The notes under the pieces: model-generated
The model's database searches: none
What the model saw: only the letters and a program-made list of their open reading frames with translations
Told to the model about the DNA's origin: nothing
NCBI RefSeq assembly: GCF_033958435.1
Contig: NC_134139.1
Location: 208,241,501 to 208,305,500 of the forward strand
Source: Carettochelys insculpta
Lineage: Eukaryota; Chordata; Testudines; Carettochelyidae
Reading direction: 5' to 3'
DNA length: 64,000 nucleotides
Program-made: the position numbers and the translations under genes
Part shown: piece by piece, positions 32,177 through 42,779 of the stretch
How the letters are laid out: every line of letters begins with the position of its first letter
How positions within the stretch are numbered: position 1 is the stretch's first letter

Positions 32177-32880
32177 CACCATGGTGTTTGAGCTGAACAG
32201 GTATTAAACAAACTCAAGCAAAAAAGCAAGGAGTTGCTAACGGTCTGAATTAGGGCTGCCAGTTAATTGCAGTTAATTCAAGCAATTAACTGAAAAAAAA
32301 TTGCAATTGATGGCACTGTTAAAGAGTAGAACACCAGTGAAATGTATTAAATATTATGGGTGGTTTTCTACCTTTCTCAAACACACTGATTTGTGTTACA
32401 ACACAGAATCCAACATGGACAGAGCTCACTTAAGAGTTTTGATTACAAATGTCTGCCCTGTAAAAATGAGGAAAAGGAGAAATGGTATCTTTCAGGTCAC
32501 TTCCCACAAATTCTGCCGTGCAAAACCCTTTATCATGAAAGTGCAATTTATAAATGTAGAGCTGTTTTTGTCACACAACCGCCCTCAGCAACAAAGCGGT
32601 GTAACACTTTAGAAGTCCGCTGGGTTCTGCTTTTCATTCAGCCTCTTGCTAGAGTGAACAAGCTAGTGTACATTTACAGGAGATAGCGCTGACGGCTTCT
32701 CCTTAGCATGTCAGCTGAAAAGGAGAAAAGAGATTTGTGTGGATTTTTGCTGCTGGTGTTGCCAGGAGTCAGCCATTTTTAACAGTCATGGCATCATAGA
32801 AGACTAGAGCTGGAAGGGCCCTCGAGAGGTCACTGAGTCCAGTTCCCTGCCCTCTCAGCAGGACCAAGCACCATCTAGAC

Positions 32881-33913
32881 CAGGGGTCGGCAAACTGTGG
32901 CTCCGGAGCTGCATGAAGATCTTTAAGGAGCCACCTGCAGCTCCGAGCGCTGCCACCACTGACTCCACTCGCAGCTCCGGAGGTGGCTGCCGCTTAAACA
33001 ACTGTCGTTAAAACTGGATTTAGGTTTTTTTGTTTAAGCAGCACCAGCCTCCAGAGCTGCAAGGGTGTCAGCGGTGGCAGGGAGCCCCAAAGAGGAAGCC
33101 GGCAGGGCAGGGAGCCGCCCATGCGCTGCGCGCGGGGGAACGCTGAGGCTGCAGGACAGCTGGGAGAGGAGCGGCTGAGCCTGCCCTGCCTGAGCCGTGC
33201 TGAGAAGGAGGCGGTGGCGGGAGCAGTGGGGGCCGGGAGGCAGCGGCCATGGAAGACCAGTGTGCAGAGCTTGTCTCAGGCAGGTAAATCTGGGGATGCG
33301 GGGCAGGTTTGGGGCTGATGGAGGGTAAAGCCTGGGGATGGGGGGGTGGGTTTGGGGCTGATGGAGGGTACAGCCTGGGGATGGGGGGGGCAGGTTTGGG
33401 GCTGATGGAGGGTAAAGCCTGGGGATGGGGGGGCAGGTTTGGGGCTGATGGAGGGTAAAGCCTGGGGATGGGGGGCGAGTTTGGGGCTGATGGAGGGTAC
33501 AGCCTGGGGATGGGGGGCAGGTTTGGGGCTGATGGAGGGTAAAGCCTGGGGATGGGGGTGGGTTTGGGGCTGAAGGAGGGTAAAGCCTGGGGATGGGGGT
33601 GGGTTTGGGGCTGAAGGAGGGTAAAGCCTGGGGATGGGGGTGGGTTTGGGGCTGAAGGAGGGTAAAGCCTGGCGATGGGGGGTGGGTTTGGGGCTGGCGG
33701 AGGGTAAAGCCTGGGGATGGGAGTAACTTAACTTTCTAATTGGTACAAATCATTGTGGGCGCTGTTCTTAAAATCGGGGTGACACCAAGTGCAGTTTGCT
33801 GTGGCTTATTCAGGATGGTCTGGTATTCACGTGCACTGCGACTCCTGAAGTACTGATCTTGTAACGGAATTTGAAAAAATGGCTCTTCTCACTATTTCGG
33901 TTGCAGACCCCTG
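32881..33913. mobile_element. hAT element with 8-bp TSD
   Basis: Starts CAGGGGTCGGCAAACTG and ends TTGCAGACCCCTG, hAT-type inverted termini. The 8-bp flanks ATCTAGAC (32873-32880) and AACTAGAC (33914-33921) differ at one base. No transposase frame is found; the interior holds a minisatellite (33290-33723). It sits in a CR1 copy. Confidence 0.8.
33290..33723. repeat. Minisatellite, 10 units of about 38-46 bp, within hAT
   Basis: Units share TTTGGGGCTGATGGAGGGTA and AAGCCTGGGGATGGGG, with length changes in the G run. Later units have GAAGG in place of GATGG, so expansion was stepwise. Confidence 0.9.
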
Positions 33914-34008
33914 AACTAGACCATCCCCGACAGGCGTCTGTCTAACCGGCTCTTAAATGTCTCCAGTGATGGAGATTCCACAACCTCCCTCGGCAATTTA
34001 TTCCACTA

Positions 34009-34280
34009 CCGGCGTCAGCAACCTGCAGCTCCGGAGCTCCATGAAGCTCTTTAAGGAGCCATTTGCAGCTCTGGGCACTGCCGCCGCTGACTCCCCTTGC
34101 AGCTCCAGATGCGGCCGCTGCTTAAACAAAAATCTAAATTCAGTTGCCTGCCATTGAGCCAACTGAATTCAGTTTTGTAGTTTAAGTGGCAGTGGTAGTG
34201 CATTGCGGCTCTTGAGGGATTGATTTGGTAACTGAATTTGAAAAAATGGCTCTTCTCACTATTTCAGTTGCAGACCCCTC
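34009..34280. mobile_element. Short hAT copy, same family as 32881
   Basis: Left end 'ccggcgtcagcaacctgcag' and right end 'gttgcagacccct' match the termini of 32881-33913, and 'ctctttaaggagccatttgc' is shared internally. An internal deletion leaves 272 bp. The flanks are poor 8-bp duplicates, so it is older or the ends are eroded. Confidence 0.7.
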
Positions 34281-34430
34281 GTCTAGTACTTAACCACCTA
34301 ATGTCCAACCTAACCCTCCCTTGCTGCAGTTTAAGCCCCTTGCTCCTTGTCCGGTCCTCAGAGCCCAAGGGGAACAGTTTTTCTCCCTCCTCCCTCTAAC
34401 CCTCTTTTCATAGACCCCTGCAGGCTTCAG

Positions 34431-34764
34431 CCACCATTCTAGAGGACATGCTTCCATGCTGAAGACGTTTGTTAAAAATAGATTGTTAATTAAATCAGTG
34501 ACTGAACTCCTCGGGGGCGAATTGTATGTCCCCTGTTCTGTTTTACCCACATTATGTTATATATTTCATGTTATAGCAGTCGCGGATGATGACCCAGCAT
34601 GTTTGTTTTAAAAACGCTTTCACAGCAGAGCTGGCCAAATGCAGAGAAGGCACCTCGGTGAGATGTCTAGAGAGCTACAGCACTGGCCCTAAGGTTTGAG
34701 ACACTGAAGGGCCTTCCAACATCTGACATGGGTGAGGTGTGGCACATGCTTGCAGATGGCTTTC
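34431..34764. other. Unassigned intronic sequence
   Basis: Nothing recognised. Confidence 0.4.
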
Positions 34765-35042
34765 CTTGTCCGATGGCAGAACAAAGAGCAATGGTCTGAA
34801 GTTGAAGAAGGAGAGGAGTAGGTTGGATATTAGGAAAAACTACTTCCCCAGGAGGGAGGTGAAACACTGGAATGCGTTGCCTAGAGAGGTGGTGGATTCT
34901 CCATCCTTCAAGGTTTTTAAGTCCTGGCTTGACAAGTTCCTGGCTGGGATGACTTAGTGGAGGGTTGATCCTGCTTGAAGCAGGGGGCTGGACTAGATGA
35001 CCTCCTGAGGTCCCTTACAGGCCTATGATTCTGTGATTCTGT
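34765..35042 (+). mobile_element. CR1 3' fragment
   Basis: Encodes RTKSNGLKLKKERSRLDIRK, NYFPRREVKHWN, PREVVDSPS, then the terminus GATGACCTCCTGAGGTC and TATGATTCTGTGATTCTGTG. Confidence 0.9.
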
Positions 35043-35129
35043 GAAGCCTTAAAAGAACAACAGTCCAACGTGGGAACCACAGAACTCAAACCTCCAGAAA
35101 GAAATCCAGCCATCTGTTGGTGGCATCTG

Positions 35130-35531
35130 ACTCAGATGATGAAAATGAACATGCTGAGGGGCAGGGGTTTATTTAGTCTGCCAAAGAGAAGAGTGAGAGG
35201 AGATTTCATAATAGCCTTCAACCTCCTGAAGGGGTCTCTAAAGAGGAGGGAGAGAGGCTGTTCTCAGTGGTGACAGAACAAGGAGCAATAGTCTGATGTT
35301 ACAGAGGGGAAGGTCCAGGTTGGATATTAGGAAAAACTATTTCCCCAGCAGGGAGGTGAAGCACTGGAATGTGTTGCCGAGAGAGGTGGTGGAATCTCCA
35401 TCCCCAGAGGCTTTTAAGACCAGGATTGGCAAAGCCCTGGCTGGGATGATTTAGCTGGGGTTGGTCCTGCTTTGAGCAGGGGGGTGGGACTAAATGACCT
35501 CCTGAGGTCCCTTCCAGCCCCCACCTTCTGT
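35130..35531 (+). mobile_element. CR1 3' fragment, frameshifted
   Basis: 'ggggtttatttagtctgcca' (G-L-F-S-L) through RVRGDFIIAFN, then shifted frames to 'gacctcctgaggtcccttcc'. It lies about 90 bp after another CR1 tail in the same direction, as an independent insertion. Confidence 0.85.
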
Positions 35532-36668
35532 GAGCCATGGGATACAATAACAGAGAGACCAGAACCACGCTGGTGCCCTGCATGGCTAACCAGAGGAGAG
35601 TGAGCATTGCCTGTGCTCATTTGCTTTTCTATCCCAGACCTCAGGTGCCTGCATTCCGGCAAACGCTGGGGAAGTTCAGACCCAGCCCCTGACTCTTTTA
35701 CTGGGCCCCAGCTCTTCTACCAGCGTCCGATCAGAAAAGCAAGCGGCGCCGTGGGCATAGCCGTGGGTGTGTGACATAAGTGACAAGCACACAGGGAGGG
35801 GAGTAAATGGACTATTCTCCAAGCACATGGACTGTGCACCCAGGGGTTGCAGGATTGCAGTGACCTGTGGCAATGGGGAGCAGGCACTGGGGACTGGGTA
35901 TGTGCTCCTGCAAGGGGTGGGGCCTAAGGAGGAAGGAGCAGGGCTTGGAGAGCCAGCCCTTAATGCTGCCTGGACCGCCCAGCCCTCCTGGCCCTCAGAA
36001 CTGGCTGGAGTGTGTGGCTTGGGTTACTGGAGCACATCGCTCAGGCAGCGATGCTGAAGGGCCCGGGGCTCTGGCTGCTGCTGCAGTGATGGTACCAGCT
36101 AGAGTCCTGGCCCTTTTGGAGTCACAGGTACCGGGTAGTGGTCAAAAAAACCACCTACCTTCTCATTTCCTCCTGCTTGGGTGTCCCCGGGCTGGAGTGA
36201 GGCTGGAAGGACCCAGCCCTGAGAGGGGACAGGCCCAGTGCTGCTCCTCTTACACATGGTGAGAGAGCGCGAGTGTGCCATCTGTGCCTCAGTTTCCCCC
36301 ATCTGGCCAGTCACTGGCGCAAAGCTCCTCCTCTGCCTGGCCTGAGGACTCTGCAGCTGCACATGGTCCGAGGTGCTTGAAGGGCTGCAGGTGGCAGAGT
36401 GCCACGGGGCTTCCTGCTCAGTATTGTCTCATGGTTGCCTGTCAAAGCCTAGCCAGGAGGGGGGATGCGGAGGGCCAAGTCCAACCTCACAGCCACATCT
36501 GAGATGTCGGGCAGTGGGGCAGCACAACGGGGCCCCGAGCTCTGGGCGCTGCTGGTGACGTCTTCTCCCGCCCACAGGCCCTTTGTCTGGCTGCATTCAG
36601 ATTTTAGCCTTTTGCCCATCCCTGTGGTATCGGGGCACATTTCACGTAAAGGGCGTAGCAGCAGCTAG
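35532..36668. other. Unassigned intronic sequence
   Basis: No exon recognised. A weak MIR-like box ('gtgcctcagtttcccccatc') is near 36283. Confidence 0.42.
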
Positions 36669-36923
36669 TCACAGAATCATAGAGCACTCGAACTGGAAGG
36701 GACCTCGAGAGGCCATCAAGTCCAGCCCCCTGCCTCAATGGCAGGACCAAGCACCTTCTAGACCCTCCCTGACAGATGTCTGTCTAACCTGCTCTGAAAT
36801 ATCTCCAGCAATGAGATTCCACAAGCTCCCCAGGCAATTTATTCCAGTGTTTGACCACCCTGACAGTCAGGAAGCTTTTCCTCACGTCCAACCTAAGCCT
36901 CCCTGGCCGCAGTTTAGTCCCTA
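36669..36923 (-). mobile_element. CR1 3' end
   Basis: Minus-strand terminus ACAGAATCATAGAGC at 36671, then 'gggacctcgagaggccatca' and 'tttattccagtgtttgacca': the CR1 subfamily also present at 32793-34430. Confidence 0.85.
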
Positions 36924-37599
36924 ATGGATATCATGAAGCCTTTGGGCTTACGAACTCCACTGAGGGTAGGGAGCTGTTTTCAATTTATTCCCCTGTTATG
37001 TCTTTGGAAGGAAGGTTAATTAGTTTCAGGCAGGGAGAGGGGAGGGATTAGGCGGTGGTGGCTCTTTGGGCAGAAGCCTCTAAGTGCCCCTGCATATGGG
37101 TTTTGTCTCCGGGCTCTGAGGAATAGCCAGTTCCTGTCACAACCCCCCACTTCCCAGGGCTGAAAACACACCCTGGCGAGGAGCACCTGAGGAGAAGCCC
37201 TGGCACCCATTGCTAGCTCCCCAGCGTGGTGCTCCGGATGGCTACTTCACTCCAAGCTCCTCCCGTGGTGCGGGGCAGGGGGGTTACTACATGCTGTGTT
37301 CATCACGCAGGAGTCCCATCCAAAAGGAGAATGGGGGTCGGAGCTTAGGGCTTGTGGAGTAAATAGGCACCATCCCTGTGGGCCCAGCCTCCAGCTCAGA
37401 GGCACCGGCTCGCATGGGAGCTCTGACCTGCCTGGGGAGTTCTCCGTGTTTTTCGTGCTGTCTGTGAAGCACGTGACCCTCCGTGAGAAGGTGCAGAGCT
37501 GGCACTGCCAACCAACACATTAGCGTAGGCCAAGGAGGAGCCGGCTGCAGAAGGAACTAGGAAGACATGGTTATGGTGACTGTGAGCGATCTGGTTTTA
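36924..37599. other. Unassigned intronic sequence
   Basis: Nothing recognised. Confidence 0.4.
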
Positions 37600-37850
37600 A
37601 AGGGCACATCTACACAGGCTGGGGTGACGATGCACTTGGCCAAAATTTCAAAAGGGCCATGCTAATGGCCAAATCGGAGAATACTAATGAGGTGCTGAAA
37701 TGAATATTCAGCATCTCGTTAGCATTTTGCCAGCTGCGGCACTTCGAAAGTGCTGTGTTTCGCTCGTGCGTGGCTTGGCTATATGGGGGCCCTTTTCGAA
37801 AGGACCCTGCACACATCGAAATCAGCTTATTTGTGTTGCTCCAGTAAGGG
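37600..37850. mobile_element. MITE-like repeat shared with 48462-48775
   Basis: 'gggccatgctaatggccaaa', 'tactaatgaggtgctgaa' and 'gcatctcgttagcattttgc' correspond to blocks in the 48462-48775 element, and the arrangement is loosely palindromic. Its ends and TSD are not clear. Confidence 0.55.
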
Positions 37851-37939
37851 AAAAACGGTTTGTTTGGACGTGGTCATTCTGTTTATTATTATCTGACTTT
37901 TCTACGACAGGAGCAATGAATTTTAAGAGAATAGCACGG

Positions 37940-38109
37940 AGCTGGACAGGACCTTGTGATGTCTTTGAGCCCAGTCCCCTGCCTTCATGGTAGGAACCAT
38001 CACAGACAGATTTTTTTTACTCTCACCCGCCTAAGGCCCTTGAAGGCCGAACTCACAACTGGGGGTTTACAAGGCCAAGGTGCTAACCACTGAGCTATCC
38101 CTCACCCCT
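37940..38109 (-). mobile_element. tRNA-derived SINE (tortoise Pol III type)
   Basis: On the minus strand the head is 'ggatagctcagtggttagca' (A box TAGCTCAGTGG), 'cttgtaaacccccagttgtg' and 'gagttcggccttcaagggcc' (B-box-like), followed by a body and a CR1-like 3' tail. SINEs borrow the tail for mobilisation by a LINE partner. Confidence 0.75.
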
Positions 38110-38536
38110 GATCAAAGTAACATTTAATATTTTAATCTCATTAGTTGCCATGGTGTGACCATGTACGACTCTGATAGTCCTTCCAGTGCAATATCTGAGG
38201 TTTTGGAAGGTGACAGTCTGGGACGAATTTGGACATTTTGAGGTTTTGTCCCAGCAGAAAAGAAAAACCCATTTCAAATTGTGTGGCTTTCCCAGGAGAC
38301 TGAAAATCCATTTGGTGGCGATGCACAATGCCCCGGCCTGTCCCGCAGCTTCCTGGCGGAGGGGTAGATCCCTCTCGAGGGATTTTTCTTTTTTAAGCCT
38401 GAAATTTCAGAATGTGAACCCAATTCCAAACTGAGAAACAGTCCCACTGGGTCTCCATGCTAGAGATTGTCTCTTTGTGATTTGCTCTCACTGTCTCTGT
38501 CTTCCTGGCACATTTCTCTCCCCCCACTTTTTAAGT
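38110..38536. other. Unassigned intronic sequence
   Basis: Nothing recognised. The last 12 bp (38525-38536) are the left target-site duplication of the next element. Confidence 0.4.
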
Positions 38537-39109
38537 AGTAACAGAGAGGGAGCCGGGCTAGTCTATATACTATCAAAACAAAAAAGCAGTCCAGTAGCAC
38601 TTTAAAGGCTAACAAAATAATTTATTAGGTGATGAGCTCTCGTGGGACAGACCCACTTCTTCAGCCCATAGCCAGACCAGAACAGACTCAATATTTAAGG
38701 CACAGAGAACCAAAAACAGTAATCAAGGTGGACACATCAGAAAAAAAATGATCAAGGTGAGCAAATCAGAGAGCAGAGGGGCAGAAGAATTCGACACATT
38801 AACATGTGGTTTGAACCGGGATGGGAATTTTCTGGGTCACTATAGGGGTTCATCTGCGTACTTGGCTTAATCTAATTCTTGGCTCCCCCACACCTTCCGT
38901 CCCTCTACTCTCTGATTTGCTCACCTTGATCATTTTTTTTTCTGATTTGTCCACCTTGATTACTGTTTTTGGTTCTCTGTGCCTTAAACATTGAGTCTGT
39001 TCTGGTCTGGCTATGGTCTGAAGAAGCGGGTCTGTCCCACGAAAGCTCATCACCTAAAAATTATTTTGTTAGTCTTTAAAGTGCTACTGGGCTGCTTTTT
39101 TGTTCTGAC
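38537..39109. mobile_element. Inverted dimer of family 2 with 12-bp TSD
   Basis: Perfect 12-bp direct repeats CACTTTTTAAGT (38525-38536 and 39110-39121) bound a 573-bp unit. A minus-oriented copy (about 38571-38789) and a plus-oriented copy (about 38897-39107) of the family are reverse complements around a loop of about 107 bp. The plus arm has CTGAAGA (39018-39024), a CGGG/CCC stem and GAAA (39041-39044). One TSD pair for both arms means the dimer inserted as one unit. Confidence 0.85.
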
Positions 39110-39121
39110 ACTTTTTAAGTG

Positions 39122-40317
39122 TGTTTCGACTCAGAAAAGTGACCGTGGGGAAAAAAATCCAAACCAGCTACCCTATCTCACTCAGCAAATCTGACCCCCA
39201 GATTTAGTCAGTGTTCTACCAGACAAGTCATCCCATTGATTGCAGGCTGGTGGGGAGGTGGGAGTTTAGTAGGGTTTAGATCCAAAGCCACACAACCTAT
39301 CTAGAGTGGGGCTTAGTCCAGCTCAGGTCCCAAGGAACTCTGCTAAGTGAGGAAAGGTAGCAGAATCAGGCCCTGAGCACTAAGCTTTTACTCTGTTTTA
39401 TTCCCAGGAGCCCTGCAGCGCCGACGCCTTCTCGGCCGACCGAGTCGCGGTGTTTCTTGGCTTGCACGTCGGCAAGCGACTTGTTAACGGACCCCTAATT
39501 GGAGGCTCTTTCCATCTGGAAAGTCTGCAGCGTGACTCACAGCTCCCAGGCCGTGTCGGCAGGGCTGGCCGTGAGCAGGGCTGTGCTTGGAAACAGAGCA
39601 TGCTTGGTTCCCCAGAAAGACAGCCTTGCCAATGGCAAGTGCGGCCGTGGACAAGGCAGGTTGTTGGAGCCAAACATGCTAAGACACAAAATGTTTGGCC
39701 AGCTCAGTGGGTTATTTCCTAGAAATAGGGGCCAGGCTGAGACAATTTTTATTAAACTAGATGGGGGAGGAGGGAGACTTTCTTTGTTTTCTTTGCCATT
39801 GTTTGATCCCCTCTGCCAGGAGGGAGGGGCTGCTGATAAAACCCATTCGGAGGAAGGAAACGGGCGTCATCAATGGGAGAGATGAGCTGTGTTTGGCCAG
39901 AGTCACCTCAGGGCTAACCCAGCAGCTAGCGAGGGAGAAAGCGGTTGTGCCCCACATGGGTTTCAGGACTTTAAGCTCCTGCCAAGAGAACAGATTCCCT
40001 CTGTGCTGCAATCAATCACTGTGAGGGTTGCCAGATGTTCGGGATTAGCGCCCTGCAGCTCGGTGTGATGAATGACGGGGCTGGGGTGCTCAGCCGGGGG
40101 GGAGATGCAGGTGTGAGGGGGTGAGGGAGGAGAAAAGCAGAATGAATAGGGATTGAAAGGCCTGCAGGCATGCTGGGGGGGAAGAGGGTAGGAACGCCTG
40201 GGCTCTCATCCCATCGCTTGCTCTGTTGTTTTGGCTAGCTCAGAAGTGTTGTGATTTCTAGGGCATTAGTGGTCAGTACCCTTCTGTAAAATGGGAATAA
40301 CCCTATTAACCTCCCTC
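39122..40317. other. Unassigned intronic sequence
   Basis: No exon recognised. Near 40277 'cttctgtaaaatgggaataa' resembles a MIR 3' part. Confidence 0.42.
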
Positions 40318-40932
40318 ATAGAATCATAGAATCAAAGAATCCCAGGGCTGGAAGGGACCTCAGGAGGTCATCTAGCCCCACCCCTTGCCCAAAGCAGGAC
40401 CAACCCCAACTAAATCAGCCCAGCCAGGACTTTGGCAAGTTGGGAATTAAAAATCTCTAGGGATGGAGATTCCACCACCTCTCTAGGCAACACATTCCAG
40501 TGCTTCCCCACCCTCCCGGTGAAGTAGTTTTTCCTTATATCCAACCTACACCTCCCTATCTGTAACTTCAGACCATTGCTCCTTGTTCTGTCATCCGTCC
40601 CCACTGAGAACAGTCTCTCTCCATCCTCTTTAGGAACCCCCCCGCTTCAGGCAGTTGAAGGCTGCTATTAAATCACCCCTCACTCTTCTCTTCTGCAAAC
40701 TAAATAAGTTCAAATACCTCAGCCTCTCCTCAGAGGTCATGTGCTCACCTCCTTAATAATTTTTGTTGCCCTTCACTCTACCCACTCCAGTGCATCCACA
40801 TCCTTTCTATACTGGGGGGCCCAGAACTGGACACGATACTCCAGATCAGACCACCCCATTGCCTAGTAGAGGGGAATAATAACTTCTCTAGGTCTGCTGG
40901 AAATGCTCCTCCTAATGCACCCCAATATGCCT
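40318..40932 (-). mobile_element. CR1 3' half
   Basis: Minus strand from 40932: GILGCIRRSISS-type sequence, VQFWAPQY, SNGLKLQIGRCRLDIRKNYF, WNVLPREVVESPS, and the terminus GATTCTATGATTCTATGAG at the left end. Frameshifted in the middle. The left end has two GATTCTATG units, typical of CR1 tails. Confidence 0.88.
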
Positions 40933-41454
40933 CCCCAGAGGCTGGCGAAACCCTGCAGCCACATGCCAGCTTTGTGCGTGGGATATGTTTTGGGGTCTCC
41001 ATACGATCAACAGGCCTGCCTCTTTGTGACTGACCTCACAAGGGACGAGTGATTGGTCTGAGACGGGAGGGAATTGCGGACAGAAGGAATCCAGAGTCTT
41101 CTGTCAGTTTCCTAATTGAATGATTTCTTAGCATCCCTATGTCCGGGCCTTCGGCACACGCTGGGCCTTCGCTCCGGCATGGTTTGGCTGGGAGCAATGA
41201 ATGGGGGCCAGAGAAACCTTGGATGGGTCAAACCCAGGCCTTCCAGAGTCTTCCACTGACTTTAACAGGCTCCAGGTCCAGCCCAGATCTCAGGCGGCAG
41301 AAAACAACCCCCAAACTCACAGTATTATTACGGCAGGAGCAACTGCAGCTCCTGCTAAAATCAAGGCCCCTCGAGCCAGGGACTGCAACCCCCAGCTGCC
41401 CACATGAGGGACAGCCCTGGCCGAGAATGATTTTGAATCTAAATAGGTATGGTG
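40933..41454. other. Unassigned intronic sequence
   Basis: Nothing recognised. Confidence 0.4.
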
Positions 41455-41835
41455 GAAAGTGACTCAGCTGGGCCATACGGCAAGTCAGTGGCAGAGCCGG
41501 GAAGGAAGGCAGTACCGTGGGAGGTCCAGCCCGCTGCATTGCAGAAGGGGAGAGGTAGCCGCTCCGGGTACCGGGACACTGCTTGCTCTTTGTCCACTTC
41601 CCCGTCAGGGAGCGAGGGGAAAGTACACAGCTTCACGTACCACTGACTTCTGGCTAAGGAGGGCAGGAGGCAGAAGAGTGATTCGCAAGCTGGGTGCTTT
41701 CCCCTCGCTCCCTGACAGTCAGGGGAACGGGAAGAAGAGCAACAGTGTCCTGGTACACATGGTTGCTGCCTCCGCCCGCCCTCCACTAGGCCACGCTGCC
41801 TCTCAGTGGGTTTTCCCCTCTGTCTCACCTCATTC
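41455..41835. repeat. Fold-back repeat, copy 1
   Basis: About 41552-41632 and 41686-41770 are imperfect inverted arms containing CTCGCTCCCTGAC in opposite orientation, with a 50-bp loop. A second copy lies at 46840-47180 with its loop in the reverse orientation, which proves an interspersed element. Near 41486 'aagtcagtggcagagccggg' is MIR-like and may be flanking sequence. Confidence 0.6.
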
Positions 41836-42140
41836 ACCCCAATGTCTGCAGAAAGCATCACAGCCCAAGTACCGCCTGCGATCGAACATCCTGCTTCCAC
41901 CCGGCAGGGTCCCAAGTCTTGCTCAGGCCAAAGCCCAGGCGAGGGAGAGAGATGGCCAGCGGGCTGCCTTGGTGCTTGTCACTTGGTCTTGGTGGTAGCC
42001 ATTTCATGGCCGCCAGCTGGGCCAGGCCGGAGGCAGGCTTGCCGGGCCAAGAGCCGAGTCGCCTGCCAGGATGTGACAAGAGCTGGAGTGACACTGCTGT
42101 GTGCCGTGAGGGACTTTTGTGTGGGCGGGTGGGTGGGTAC
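41836..42140. other. Unassigned intronic sequence
   Basis: Nothing recognised. Confidence 0.4.
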
Positions 42141-42203
42141 GGGACGGAGCACTGGAGTTGCAGCACTGTGCATAAGGGACAGCAGTGTCCATCCAGGCGT
42201 GCA

Positions 42204-42265
<62 letters not shown>

Positions 42266-42362
42266 ACGGAGTACTGGAGTTACAGCAGTGTCCAGCCAGG
42301 CGTGTGTGTGTGTGTGTGTGTGTGTGGGACGGAGTACTGGAGTTACAGCAGTGTCCAGCCAG

Positions 42363-42399
<37 letters not shown>

Positions 42400-42436
42400 A
42401 CGGAGTACTGGAGTTACAGCAGTGTCCAGCCAGGCG
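42141..42436. repeat. Compound minisatellite with (GT)n spacers
   Basis: Four copies of a unit GGGACGGAGTACTGGAGTTA plus CAGCAGTGTCCAGCCAGGC begin at 42141 (longer, divergent), 42263, 42327 and 42397. The first three are each followed by a GT tract (42208-42262, 42301-42326, 42365-42396). The last unit runs into a hammerhead-like repeat. Frames rich in Val and Cys here are artefacts. Confidence 0.92.
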
Positions 42437-42560
42437 TGTGGGTGTGTCCCATGAAAACTCATCACCAAATGGATCATTGTGTTCACCTTAAAATTGCTGC
42501 ATTTCTGCTGGTTTGTTTTGTTGGAGTACAGACTAACCTGGCCACCTCTGCTACTGTCCA
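42436..42560 (+). repeat. Hammerhead-related repeat (family 4)
   Basis: 'gtgggtgtgtcccatgaaaa' gives a GTGGG/CCCAT hairpin then GAAA, followed by CTCATCACCAAATGGATCAT and a tail 'agtacagactaacctggcca' like that of the other families. The CTGANGA box is not seen; the minisatellite occupies that position. Confidence 0.55.
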
Positions 42561-42779
42561 GGGGTGTGTTTGTGGGAACTGAGGTCGCTTGAGTTCGTGT
42601 GTGTCCAGTTCCTGTCCTGGGAGGTTTTTGCGAACAGGTCTGACAAACCCCTGTGAGTGAGGCTCTGGCTCAGTCCCTTCTATTGCTAGGATAGTAGGGC
42701 CCAGGTCTGTGTATGTGGGATTCAGGGAGGGTGTGTAGGTGGGGCTGTGTGTAGGTGTCAGCTGTGCTGGTGGGTAGGG

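Larger units (their letters stand above)
32793..34430 (-). mobile_element. CR1 3' end split by two hAT insertions
   Basis: CR1 minus-strand sequence is found in three pieces in consecutive order: 32793-32880 (3' terminus), 33914-34008, and 34281 to about 34430. The pieces are separated by hAT copies at 32881-33913 and 34009-34280. Read together they match the order seen in the uninterrupted CR1 at 36669-36923. Confidence 0.8.

Noticed and set aside
37940..38109. tRNA gene on the minus strand
   Set aside because: A- and B-box similarity comes with a SINE body and a CR1-like tail, and the acceptor stem does not close; it is a tRNA-derived SINE. The same applies to 48795-48962.
41806..42582. 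Val/Cys-rich open frames over the GT tracts
   Set aside because: (GT)n encodes Val-Cys repeats in any dinucleotide array; no gene context or splice sites.
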